Origin: Myxococcales bacterium
Lineage (GTDB): Bacteria; Myxococcota_A; UBA796; GCA-2862545
Assembly (NCBI GenBank): GCA_019634415.1
Contig: JAHQVJ010000231.1
Location: 1-38,323 of the forward strand
Reading direction: 5' to 3'
DNA: 38,323 bases
Under the pieces are notes generated by a model. That model was not told the origin of the DNA, ran no database searches, and worked only from the letters and a program-made list of their open reading frames with translations. This document shows positions 1 through 7,602 of the stretch, piece after piece (position 1 is the first letter of the stretch; every line of letters begins with the position of its first letter). The translations under genes were made by a program, and so were the position numbers.

Positions 1-629
1 AGCCGACGCACCTCGCCTCGGTCCTCCCCAGCCGCAAACATCATATGGGCGAGCTCAGAACATCCGATCCCTTGATCGGACGCATCGCACACGTCGGTGT
101 ACACCTGTCGAGCCTGAGCGACGTTCTGTTCGACTCCGTCGCCGTGGCGGTACGCGTCCCCCAGCGCCACGCAAGCTCCCTGGGCCACGAAGGTACCGTA
201 GGGTGCGCCCCAGGGCGAATCCGTCGGACCCGCGTGGTGGCAGACGCGCTCGAACAGCTGGGCGGCTCGTGCGAGGTCTGTCGAGGTCTGGTCCTCGGAC
301 ACCGACAGATCTAGGGCTAGCTGATAGCAGCCCCACAGCTCACCCGCAGCGCACTCCATCTCCTCCGTTCGGAGCCTGCGCTCGACACTGATGCGCATCG
401 TGTGCTCGGCCACCCGCATCCAGCTGTCTCGTCCCATGTACGACTCGGTCGCCGATGTGAGCCCGAGGCGCTCCAGCACGTAGCAGGCCTGAGACGTCCC
501 CTCCGAAAAGGCGCAGGCATATCCCAGGGATCCGAGCGAGCCCCCGTAGCACGCCCAGAGAGCCAGCGGCCCGAACACGAGCCCGCCGATCACCACGATC
601 AGGCGGCCGCGAGCAGTCTGATGGGTCAC
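1..629 (-). CDS. Sel1-repeat-like membrane-anchored protein (3' end outside window)
   Basis: The reading frame runs without a stop from a GTG at 629 to the window edge, so the C-terminus is missing. The start is set by a strong Shine-Dalgarno AGGGAGG eight bases upstream and by an in-frame TAA directly before the GTG. Residues 9-30 (LIVVIGGLVFGPLALWACYG) form one hydrophobic segment, a membrane anchor or uncleaved signal. The rest is helical and Cys-containing, with Sel1-type units such as ELWGCYQLALDL and GACVALGDAYRHGDGVEQN. Sel1 repeats are TPR-like scaffolds for protein contacts; the partner is unknown. Codon use is less GC-biased than in genes further right, which may indicate later acquisition. 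The GTG overlaps the stop of a possible small upstream ORF (GTGA). Confidence 0.7.
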   Translation of the reverse strand, partial: MTHQTARGRLIVVIGGLVFGPLALWACYGGSLGSLGYACAFSEGTSQACYVLERLGLTSATESYMGRDSWMRVAEHTMRISVERRLRTEEMECAAGELWGCYQLALDLSVSEDQTSTDLARAAQLFERVCHHAGPTDSPWGAPYGTFVAQGACVALGDAYRHGDGVEQNVAQARQVYTDVCDASDQGIGCSELAHMMFAAGEDRGEVRR

Positions 630-784
630 TTATTCGGCCTCCCTGACGGTCCCTTGGACCGCGGCTCACTACCTCGGCTCTTCTTCCCGCACCCGGGACA
701 AGCCTCTTCGAGCTTGGAACAGACGCCCCTCGCTGGCACCGCCCGTGACGGAGAGCTGGTGTACTCGCCCAACGAGGCGCCCAT
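626..784 (-). CDS. Possible 52-aa Cys-containing small ORF coupled to the Sel1-like gene
   Basis: The ATG at 784 is preceded by GAGGAG three bases upstream, a close but usable ribosome site. The TGA overlaps the GTG of the Sel1-like gene (GTGA), as expected for translational coupling. The product is small and basic, with CSKLEEACPGCGKK near the middle, and shows no family match that I recognise. Third-position GC is only moderate. The overlap and ribosome site are seen; that it is expressed is inference. It could instead be a chance frame that merely contains the downstream ribosome site. Confidence 0.33.
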   Translation of the reverse strand: MGASLGEYTSSPSRAVPARGVCSKLEEACPGCGKKSRGSEPRSKGPSGRPNK

Positions 785-996
785 GCACTCCTCGTAAGGT
801 GGCTCCTCGCCGCGAACGGAAGCAGCAAGATCCGATCCGAACGTACGAGATGCGCCCCAACGGGATCCAGCCCCTCGCAGTGACGAATGTCTCGACAGAC
901 GTTCGTCAGACGTTCGTCGCCCCGGATCCGAGTGGAGCGTCGCAGCAGAACGATCTCGCGGGCACGCCCCGCCCAGATCCCAGCTTGACTCGACGC
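785..996. other. Intergenic stretch downstream of rluD
   Basis: With the possible small ORF at 626-784, this forms the 367-base gap between rluD and the Sel1-like gene. It holds a hairpin with an adjacent 11-bp tandem repeat (882-918). I see no other convincing gene, RNA or promoter. Confidence 0.5.
882..918 (-). terminator. Hairpin plus tandem 11-bp repeat after rluD
   Basis: Plus-strand 882-892 (gacgaatgtct) pairs with 897-907 (agacgttcgtc) around a 4-base loop, with one mismatch that is a G-U pair in RNA. The right arm is repeated exactly at 908-918, so two alternative stems can form. It lies about 80 bases past the rluD stop and could be a terminator, but there is no T-run, so rho-independent function is uncertain. 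Confidence 0.4.
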
Positions 997-1950
997 TCAC
1001 GCCCCAGCCAGCTCCCAGCCGAACGCCTGGAGCAGCTGCACGAAATCCGCTGGCGGATCCGCCACGAAGGCCAGCCGCCGCTCGTCTGCCGGGTGAGCCA
1101 GCTGCAGCCGCCACGCGTGCAGCATCGGGCGCTGCCCGCTCGGATCCAGCAGCCCCGCCACCGCTGCCCGCAGCCGCCGCCCCCGCAGCGCATACAGCCC
1201 GTCCCCCAGCAGCGGATGCCCCAGCTCGCGCAGGTGGACCCGCACCTGGTGGGTTCGGCCCGTCTGTAGCGTGCACCGGATCAGGCTCGCTCCCTCGCCC
1301 GGCGCCACCAGCGACCAGTCCGTGATCGCCTCGCGCCCCTCCGCCGTGCCCGTCGACGCCATGCGCAGCCGATCCCGCGGATGGCGGGCGAGCCGACTCG
1401 TGATCCGCCCCGACGCCTCCCGCGGCGTGCCGTGCACGATCGCCAGGTAGGTGCGACCCGCCGTGTGGGCCGCGAACTGCGCAGCCAGGTGGCGGTGGGC
1501 CGCGTCGTGCTTGGCCACCACCAGCAGCCCCGAGGTGCCCCGATCCAAGCGATGCACGATCCCCGGCCGCTCCTCGCCTCCAACCCCCGACAGGTCGTCG
1601 AGGTGGTGTAGCAGCGCGTTCACCAAGGTGCCGTCCGGATGGCCCGGTGCCGGGTGCACCACCCGACCCGCTTCCTTGTCGATCACCGCCAGATCGGAGT
1701 CCTGGTAGACGATGTGCAGCGGCAGCGCCTGGGGCTGCACGCCCGAAGGTCGCGGCGGCGGCACGTCCACCGACAGCTGCTGCCCCACTCGCACCGGCGC
1801 CGACGGCCGCCGCGTCACCACGCCGTCCACCGTCACCTGCCCCTCACGCACCAAGCGCGCCGCCGCCGAGCGCGACAGCTCCGGGACCATCGCCGCCACG
1901 ACCACGTCGAGGCGGCCGCCCTCAGCGACTGTCTGGCACGTACCGGGCAC
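997..1950 (-). CDS. rluD: RluA/RluD-family 23S rRNA pseudouridine synthase
   Basis: A 317-aa protein with an N-terminal S4 RNA-binding domain (about residues 15-65, SRSAAARLVREGQVTVDGVV) followed by the RluA-type catalytic domain. The family catalytic motif is intact: RPGIVHRLDRGTSGLLVVAK, with the HRLDRxTSG aspartate as nucleophile, and LQTGRTHQVRVHL follows. Family members convert uridines to pseudouridine in 23S rRNA helix 69 (RluD) or other sites. The exact target cannot be set here, so RluD is the best guess from S4 plus length. The chosen GTG at 1950 has GGAG four bases upstream and lies inside the end of the previous gene (29-base overlap), suggesting coupled translation. The open frame extends further upstream, but that part is non-protein-like. 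Confidence 0.88.
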   Translation of the reverse strand: MPGTCQTVAEGGRLDVVVAAMVPELSRSAAARLVREGQVTVDGVVTRRPSAPVRVGQQLSVDVPPPRPSGVQPQALPLHIVYQDSDLAVIDKEAGRVVHPAPGHPDGTLVNALLHHLDDLSGVGGEERPGIVHRLDRGTSGLLVVAKHDAAHRHLAAQFAAHTAGRTYLAIVHGTPREASGRITSRLARHPRDRLRMASTGTAEGREAITDWSLVAPGEGASLIRCTLQTGRTHQVRVHLRELGHPLLGDGLYALRGRRLRAAVAGLLDPSGQRPMLHAWRLQLAHPADERRLAFVADPPADFVQLLQAFGWELAGA

Positions 1951-2809
1951 GACGCTCCAGGTAGCCCGCCACCACCGCCTCGGGATCCAGATGCAGCGTG
2001 CGCGCCACCTCCCGCACGTACCCCCGCACGAAGGGCGTCGCTGGCAGCGACCCGTAGGCCTCCTCCTCCAGCGCCACCAGGTACCGCTCCGAGATCCGTG
2101 TGCGCCTCGCGATCTGGGAGATCGACAGCCCCAGCGCCTCCCGCACCACGCGCAGCAGCGCGCCCGAGTAGCCATGAGACGCCACCAGGGGCGCCACCGC
2201 TTCCTCCGCCAGCCCGTCGGGAAGCTCGTCGACCTCCACCTCCGTGGGCGCGCCGCGGCCCACCGGCAACACCAGCACCTCGGAGCTCGAAGGCGAGCCG
2301 TCCACCACCTGCAGCGACGGGTTCGGCGGTGCCGGCGCCGCCGTGGGCAGCTGGATCACCGCCATCGAGCGATGTCCATCGTCGTCGCCTGGCGAGCTGT
2401 CGCGATCCGACGGCTCCGGCAGCACCGCCACCGCCACCGTCTCGTCGGACTCGGGCTCCTCGAGCCCCTGCACCACGCTCAAGCGCGCCACCGCAGCCGC
2501 CGCAGCCGGGTGCACCAGCGCATCGCGCACGTCCGCCCACAGCGGCCCCGGATCCATCGGCCGAGGATCGGAGGCCTGCCACCGCAGCATCGCGTCGTAG
2601 CGGCGACGCCTCCCAGGATCCGACAGCACCTCCCAGGCCTCGCGCAGCTGCGCCTCGCGCAGATCCAGGTCGTCGGTGGAGGCCGCCGTCGCCTCCCGCT
2701 GCTGCCGCTGCGCCACCAGCTGCTGAAGCGCCTGCCCGAAGGCGCTCCGGATCTGCGCGACGGTCGAGGTGGTGTCCACTCCGATCAGCTCGTAGAAACC
2801 CGTGGCCAT
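1922..2809 (-). CDS. J-domain-like plus RodZ-type helix-turn-helix fusion protein
   Basis: A 295-aa protein. Residues 1-75 look like a J domain (FYELIGVDTTSTVAQIRSAF, later AWEVLSDPGRRRRYDAML), but the HPD tripeptide that stimulates Hsp70 is absent. Residues about 85-195 are low-complexity and Pro/Asp/Val-rich. Residues about 215-285 match the HTH_25 fold found at the N-terminus of RodZ (LREALGLSISQIARRTRIS, FVRGYVREVARTLHLDP). RodZ links MreB to the envelope, but this protein has no transmembrane segment, so a RodZ role is not supported. The order J-like then HTH is unusual. The start ATG has AGGA eight bases upstream, overlapping the selA stop region. Function is unknown; a scaffold or regulator is inference. 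Confidence 0.75.
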   Translation of the reverse strand: MATGFYELIGVDTTSTVAQIRSAFGQALQQLVAQRQQREATAASTDDLDLREAQLREAWEVLSDPGRRRRYDAMLRWQASDPRPMDPGPLWADVRDALVHPAAAAAVARLSVVQGLEEPESDETVAVAVLPEPSDRDSSPGDDDGHRSMAVIQLPTAAPAPPNPSLQVVDGSPSSSEVLVLPVGRGAPTEVEVDELPDGLAEEAVAPLVASHGYSGALLRVVREALGLSISQIARRTRISERYLVALEEEAYGSLPATPFVRGYVREVARTLHLDPEAVVAGYLERRARYVPDSR

Positions 2810-2819
2810 GGGCCATGTC

Positions 2820-4151
2820 CTATGGGGTTGTCAACACCTCGGCCACCCGGGAGACGAGGGCCTCCACCTCGTCGTCGGCCACGGTACGAGGATCGAGCTG
2901 CAGCCCGTCTCGCACCACGCGAGCCACCACCGCAGGCTCCCCCAGCCGCAGCGCCCGCGCCACCGTGTCGGGCTCGGACACCTCCAGGCGGACCGCCCAC
3001 CCCGGCAGCCCCTGCCCCGGCAGAGCGCCGCCGCCCACGTAGCCCACGTCGGCACACACCGTGGGCTGCAGGCCCTCGGCCCGAAGGGCCTCCGCCAACG
3101 CCTCCGCGCGCGGCTGAAGGGCGTCCGCGGAGGCGTGCACCATGTCGAGCACCGGCGGCACTCGACCCGCCAGGTGATCCCCCAGCGTGGCCTCCAGCGC
3201 CGCCAGGATCACCTTGTCGACGCGCAGCGCCCGATACAGCGGGTGCCGGCGCAGGCGCTCCACCACCTCGGCCCGGCCCGCCACGATGCCCGCCTGGGGC
3301 CCTCCCAGCAGCTTGTCGCCGGAGAAGAACACCACGTCCACGCCTGCCTCGAGCGCAGTGCGCACCGCCGTCTCCCCCATCGCACCGTCGAGACTCCCGG
3401 AGCCCAGATCTTCGAGCACCACCACCGAGTGGGCTCGGCCCACCGCCACCAGCTCGGCGCGATCCGGCTCCTCCGTGAAGCCCACGATGCGGAAGTTCGA
3501 GGGATGCACCCGCAGGATGGCCGCTGTGTGCTCGTCGATCGCGCGCGCGAAGTCCGCGGCCCGCGTGCGATTGGTCGTCCCCACCTCCTGCAGCCGCGCT
3601 CCCCCGCTCGCGATCACGTCGGGCACCCGGAACGAGCCCCCGATCTCCACCAGCTCCCCGCGCGACACCAACACGTCCCGCCCGCGCGCCAAGGCCGTGA
3701 CGCCGAGCAGCACCGCCGCCGCACAGTTGTTCACCACGATGGCGTCTTCGGCGCCGCACAGCTCGGCCACCAGGGCCTTGAGCCCACGCAGCCGCCCACC
3801 GCGACGACCCGAGTCCAGATCCATCTCCAGATCGCAGTACCGAGCCACTCGAGTGGCCGCCGCGATCGCGGAGGCCGACCAGGGAGCACGTCCCAGGTTG
3901 GTGTGCACCACCACTCCCGAGGCGTTGATCACCGTCCGCAGGCGTCCTGCCCGGAGCTCCTCCGACCGGCGTCGCGCCGCCGCCTGAAGATCGGGCACGG
4001 TGTGCAGCGTGCCCGCCAAGATCTGCTCCCGCGTCTCCTGCACCACCTGCCGTGCCGCCGCCATGGCCACCGGAGCCGGCCCCGGTAGCCCCTGCGCGAG
4101 CCGATCCACCTTCGGCAAGGCCCGGAGCAAGGACTTGTCGGGCCCGCTCAT
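2820..4151 (-). CDS. selA: L-seryl-tRNA(Sec) selenium transferase (selenocysteine synthase)
   Basis: A 443-aa PLP enzyme that converts seryl-tRNA(Sec) to selenocysteyl-tRNA(Sec) with selenophosphate in the cytoplasm. The N-terminal region has the SelA pattern (LLRALPKVDRL, then TVINASGVVVHTNLGRAP). The PLP-lysine loop is FFSGDKLLGGPQAG. Length is close to E. coli SelA. The ATG at 4151 overlaps the previous gene's stop (ATGA), fixing the start even though the ribosome site is weak. No selB, selD or tRNA(Sec) gene is seen in the window, so the rest of the pathway must lie elsewhere. FdhD, encoded about 5.7 kb away, points to a selenoprotein formate dehydrogenase as a likely client (inference). 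Confidence 0.95.
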   Translation of the reverse strand: MSGPDKSLLRALPKVDRLAQGLPGPAPVAMAAARQVVQETREQILAGTLHTVPDLQAAARRRSEELRAGRLRTVINASGVVVHTNLGRAPWSASAIAAATRVARYCDLEMDLDSGRRGGRLRGLKALVAELCGAEDAIVVNNCAAAVLLGVTALARGRDVLVSRGELVEIGGSFRVPDVIASGGARLQEVGTTNRTRAADFARAIDEHTAAILRVHPSNFRIVGFTEEPDRAELVAVGRAHSVVVLEDLGSGSLDGAMGETAVRTALEAGVDVVFFSGDKLLGGPQAGIVAGRAEVVERLRRHPLYRALRVDKVILAALEATLGDHLAGRVPPVLDMVHASADALQPRAEALAEALRAEGLQPTVCADVGYVGGGALPGQGLPGWAVRLEVSEPDTVARALRLGEPAVVARVVRDGLQLDPRTVADDEVEALVSRVAEVLTTP

Positions 4152-5842
4152 GGCGACGTCCGCGGAGTCAGGATCTCCGTGGGGCGCACGCGCCAGCCCG
4201 TCATCGGACGCATCGCGTTCGCCGGAGGCTGAAGCCAGCGCGCATGCTCGTACTGGCCCTGCACACCGTACTTCACTTGGTGACGACCCGTTCCCTGCAC
4301 CACGCACCCCCAGTAGTGATCCTTCGCGGCCTCCGGCAGCACCGTCTTCACCTCGTCCACGTAGGGCCCCTCGGCGTGGTTCAGATCCCAGATGGCGATC
4401 ATGTGGATCGACGGCGGATGCCCCGCCTGCACCGGCAACCACGCCACATGAGGGGCGAGCACCCGCTCGGCCCCCTCGCAAGCCTCCTGCACCGTGGCCA
4501 CGGCTGCCTGGCCCGCAGCCACGTCGTCGGCGGTGGGCACCACGTCCTGCAGCTGCAGCGTGCGCCCGATCCATCCCAGCTGCACCACCAGCACCAGCAG
4601 GCTCGCCCCGTGGAGCACACCACTGAGATCGCGCTGCCGCAGCTGCCCCACCACCACGGCCAGCCCTGCGGTGGCCGCCCAGTGCGCTGGCATCAGCACG
4701 TTCATGAAGCCACCGAAGTGCGCCCGCATGAGGCCGGCGAGCACCAGCGCCATGGCCCCCACGCCCGCCCCCAGCACCCAGCGCCAGGACGGCCTGCGGC
4801 CGCGGGCCCAGCCCACGAGCGCCACCCCCACCGCCCCGAGGCCCAGACCGATGGCCGACAGCGACGCCGCCGCCACGGCAGACGAGCCCATGGGCACCCC
4901 GTTGATCGCCGGCTGCTGCAGGCCCCACGCCCCCAGCGCCACCGCCGGCACCAGCGCCCCGGCACCCGCCACCCACCGCGGACCCGCCGCCCCCTCCGAC
5001 GACGCCGTCCACCACAGCCACCCTGCACCCACGAGCAACGCCGGCATCAGCCACATGCCCATCTCGCCGGGCATGCCCACCGCGAGCCGCTCCCACAGCA
5101 TGGGGTGGGCCCGCGGTACCTCGAGCAGGTAGGTCAGGAAGCGCCCGTCACTGCGGATCTGCCACAGCACGGTGAGGGCGAGGGCGGGCACCGCGGACGC
5201 CAGGGTGAACCGGATCGCTGGCCACAGGCCCTGCGGACGCATCCACAGCCCCAGCACCAGGGGGACCCCGAAGGCCGCGAAGTTGTGCTTCACCAGGAAG
5301 GCAGCGCACAGCAGCAAGCCGCTGGCCACCTCCGCACCCCGCCGCCGCTCCAGCGCCAGGGCCACGCTCCAGGCCACGAGCCCCACCCCCAGGGCGTCGG
5401 GTCGCACCAGATCGTAGAACCCCCCCGAGGCGCGGAACAGCCCCATGTAGGCAGCCGCGCCACACAGGCCCCCCAGCCACGAGCCCGCCTGCCGCACCCC
5501 CAGGAACACGATGGCACAAGCCGCCGCCAGCACGCCCAGCACCGACACCAGGCGCCCCACGGCGTAGTCCAGGCCCACCACGCTGCCAAGCGCCGCCAGC
5601 AGCGCCGAGTACCCGGGCGGGTAGATGAAGGGCACGAACTCCGGCCCCGGCTCCACGTACAGCGGCAGGCCGTGCTGCAGCCGCCAGGCATGGGCGAGCA
5701 TGCCGCCCTCCATCCACTCCAGATCGAAGGGATGGAACACCCGCCCCCACCAGGCCAGCGCCACGCGACCTGCGATCCACAGCGCCACCGCCAGCGGGAG
5801 CAGATCCATGGCGCGCTCCACCGCCGGACGCTGCGTGGTCAC
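4148..5842 (-). CDS. Polytopic GT-C-like membrane protein (PMT/GT39-type glycosyltransferase candidate)
   Basis: A 564-aa integral membrane protein with roughly ten or more hydrophobic segments and a soluble C-terminal tail of about 120 residues. The first loop after TM1 carries FDLEWMEGGMLAHAWRLQHG, which has the acidic residues typical of the first extracytoplasmic loop of GT-C enzymes, followed by FIYPPGYSALLA. GT-C enzymes move sugars from polyprenyl-phosphate carriers to lipids or proteins. The acceptor here is unknown and no undisputed catalytic motif can be named. The GTG at 5842 overlaps the preceding stop (GTGA) with GGGG just upstream; the ATG at 5809 is an alternative. The stop overlaps the selA start. 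Confidence 0.7.
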   Translation of the reverse strand: MTTQRPAVERAMDLLPLAVALWIAGRVALAWWGRVFHPFDLEWMEGGMLAHAWRLQHGLPLYVEPGPEFVPFIYPPGYSALLAALGSVVGLDYAVGRLVSVLGVLAAACAIVFLGVRQAGSWLGGLCGAAAYMGLFRASGGFYDLVRPDALGVGLVAWSVALALERRRGAEVASGLLLCAAFLVKHNFAAFGVPLVLGLWMRPQGLWPAIRFTLASAVPALALTVLWQIRSDGRFLTYLLEVPRAHPMLWERLAVGMPGEMGMWLMPALLVGAGWLWWTASSEGAAGPRWVAGAGALVPAVALGAWGLQQPAINGVPMGSSAVAAASLSAIGLGLGAVGVALVGWARGRRPSWRWVLGAGVGAMALVLAGLMRAHFGGFMNVLMPAHWAATAGLAVVVGQLRQRDLSGVLHGASLLVLVVQLGWIGRTLQLQDVVPTADDVAAGQAAVATVQEACEGAERVLAPHVAWLPVQAGHPPSIHMIAIWDLNHAEGPYVDEVKTVLPEAAKDHYWGCVVQGTGRHQVKYGVQGQYEHARWLQPPANAMRPMTGWRVRPTEILTPRTSP

Positions 5843-6390
5843 ATCAGCCCCAGGGCCGTGGCCACGCTCTGCAGCAGCTCGCGCCACTCCTTCACCGCGG
5901 GACGCACGAACAGCGACAGCGACATCAGCGCCAGCACGAACACCAGCAGCGGCCCCAGCATCAGCGTGAGCACCGTGGCCTGGAACAGATCCCGGCCCGG
6001 TCGCACCCGCTTCCAGAACGGCAGCGTCGGGTTCGCGCGTCGGATCCGCTCGTCTGCCCGCTCGATCGACACGGAGCCCTCCGCGTCCGACAGCGCCCCC
6101 ACGCCGTCGAAGGTCAGCACCCCCTCGGGGGTGTCGAAGGGCCAGGGATGTGGCGCCAGTGCACTGCTCGACGGCGCCACCAGCGGCTGGGCGCAGGCCT
6201 CACAGGCACCCACCACCCGCCCCTCGCCCTCGAGACAGGCCCGGACCGTCTCCCAGGCCGCGAGCACGGGCATCGCGGTGCGACGCGCCCCTCCGGGTGT
6301 CAGCACCTCTGGCGCGTCGCTGCTCCCCCATCGCTCCAGGCGATGGCACGATCGACACGCCACGTCCACGGCTTCGTCGGGATTCTGCAT
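5839..6390 (-). CDS. Small CxxC zinc-ribbon-like membrane protein of unknown function
   Basis: A 183-aa protein. Two CxxC pairs (CRSC at residues 12-15 and CEAC at 63-66) could form a zinc site or redox pair; the second lies just after a third Cys. Residues about 134-163 (TVLTLMLGPLLVFVLALMSL and flanks) are one long or two short membrane helices near the C-terminus. I do not recognise the family. It overlaps the downstream GT-C-like gene by four bases, so the two are probably co-translated. The ATG sits in the loop of an inverted repeat (6375-6410) and has no clear Shine-Dalgarno, which may limit translation. Confidence 0.62.
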   Translation of the reverse strand: MQNPDEAVDVACRSCHRLERWGSSDAPEVLTPGGARRTAMPVLAAWETVRACLEGEGRVVGACEACAQPLVAPSSSALAPHPWPFDTPEGVLTFDGVGALSDAEGSVSIERADERIRRANPTLPFWKRVRPGRDLFQATVLTLMLGPLLVFVLALMSLSLFVRPAVKEWRELLQSVATALGLM

Positions 6391-6410
6391 CGGCGTCGAC
6401 TATCCCGACG
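6375..6410 (-). repeat. Inverted repeat enclosing a start codon
   Basis: Arms 6375-6383 (cgtcgggat) and 6402-6410 (atcccgacg) are perfect 9-bp complements around an 18-base loop. In the minus-strand transcript the loop contains the ATG (6390-6388) of the CxxC membrane protein. A translation-controlling hairpin is possible. The right arm is in the short gap after the MORN-like gene and the left arm is coding, so chance cannot be excluded. Confidence 0.35.
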
Positions 6411-6421
6411 CCGCCTGCAGA

Positions 6422-7543
6422 TCAGTACGTTTCCTGGCGCTCCAGCGCACCAGTGGGCGTATACCAGCGCCACACGCCCACCCGCGAGCCGTCGGCGTAC
6501 ACCCCGCGGCTGCGAATCTCGCCGTTGTCGTGCCACAGGGTCCACGCGCCCACTGGCTCGCCCTCCTGGAACTCGCCCTCGCCCTTGCGCTGGCCGCTCT
6601 GGTGCCAGTGGGTCCAGCGGCCCACCTCCTCGCCGAAGGCCATGCGCCCCTTGTACTTGTCGTTTCCGTTGGGCCAGAACGCGTGCCACTCGCCGTGCTT
6701 GGTCCCGTTCTCCCAGGCCTCGCGGCGCTCCACCTGTCCCGACTCGTAGTAGGTGGTGACGATGCCGTTGCGACGGCCCGCCTCGTAGGTGCCCTCCGAC
6801 TTCAGCGCCCCGCTCGGCCAGAACAGCCGCTCGGTCCCCGTCTGCCGGCCCTTGTCCCAGTTCAGCTCGGACTGCAGCACCTCTCCGTCGCTGAACTGAC
6901 GCTCCACCCCCGACAGCTCGCCGTTGACGTAGCCAGCGGAGCGCTGCACCGTTCCGTCGGGACGCCAGAAGGTCCACAGGCCATGCTCGCGACCACCGCG
7001 GTAGCGACCCGATCGCTCCTTGGTCCCGTCCTGACGCCAGTGCGACCACTGCCCGTCGCGCGCGCCCGCCACGTAGCGCCCTTGCGAAGACAGCCCCCCG
7101 TTGTCGTAGTAGTGCGTCCAGTCGCCGTACTTGGCGCCGTTGATGAAGTCCCCCGCCGACTCCATCTGACCGTTCGGGTGGTAGTACGTCCAGCTACCCG
7201 TGGCGCGCGCCACCGAGTATTCCCCCTCGAACCACAGCTGACCGTTGTCGTGCCAGTACCGCCACGGTCCGTGGCGCTTGTCGTTGAGGAAAGCGCCCTC
7301 GCTCTCCTGCACGCGATCGGGGAAGTAGGTGCGCCACTCCCCCGTTCGCTGCCCCGACTCGTAGAAGCCAGTGGTCAGGAGCACTCCTTGCTCCGTCCAC
7401 TTCGAGAACGGACCCTCGCGCACGCCAGGGTCCGTCATGAGCTCACACCACACCTCGGTGCCCCGGGGCGGCTCTGCCCCCCGGCGCAAGGTGCCCCGAG
7501 GACAGTCGACGCCGAACGCTGTGGAAGCCATCAATACGAGCAT
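6422..7543 (-). CDS. MORN/YwqK-like repeat protein, exported
   Basis: A 373-aa protein built almost wholly from 24-residue units. I count 13 full units plus one partial from about residue 45 to the end, each close to 'xxWxxNGxxxxxGxYxxGxxxGxW' (for example YWHDNGQLWFEGEY and TLWHDNGEIRSRGVY). Such units are annotated as MORN-variant or YwqK-family repeats and form beta-hairpin rods that bind proteins or membranes; no enzymatic role is implied. The N-terminus MLVLMASTAFGVDC looks like a short export signal. The ATG at 7543 is the only standard start codon before the repeats and lacks a good ribosome site; a second ATG lies at 7531. The phrase 'YwqK antitoxin' should not be read literally here. 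Confidence 0.75.
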   Translation of the reverse strand: MLVLMASTAFGVDCPRGTLRRGAEPPRGTEVWCELMTDPGVREGPFSKWTEQGVLLTTGFYESGQRTGEWRTYFPDRVQESEGAFLNDKRHGPWRYWHDNGQLWFEGEYSVARATGSWTYYHPNGQMESAGDFINGAKYGDWTHYYDNGGLSSQGRYVAGARDGQWSHWRQDGTKERSGRYRGGREHGLWTFWRPDGTVQRSAGYVNGELSGVERQFSDGEVLQSELNWDKGRQTGTERLFWPSGALKSEGTYEAGRRNGIVTTYYESGQVERREAWENGTKHGEWHAFWPNGNDKYKGRMAFGEEVGRWTHWHQSGQRKGEGEFQEGEPVGAWTLWHDNGEIRSRGVYADGSRVGVWRWYTPTGALERQETY

Positions 7544-7577
7544 CTTCTTGGCGTACCACAGGTGAGCCCCGGAGCAC

Positions 7578-7602
7578 GAGGCCAGCGCCCCCCAGCGGCC
7601 TC
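7578..7602 (-). terminator. Weak hairpin at the 3' end of the 726-aa gene
   Basis: Arms 7578-7583 (gaggcc) and 7597-7602 (ggcctc) flank a C-rich loop and touch the stop codon of the 726-aa gene. There is no T-run. It could attenuate read-through into the MORN-like gene, but a 6-bp GC stem is common by chance in DNA of this composition. Confidence 0.22.

Noticed and set aside
6422..7543. Antitoxin of a toxin-antitoxin pair (YwqK label)
   Set aside because: No toxin-like neighbour is present. The protein is a repeat solenoid with an export-type N-terminus.
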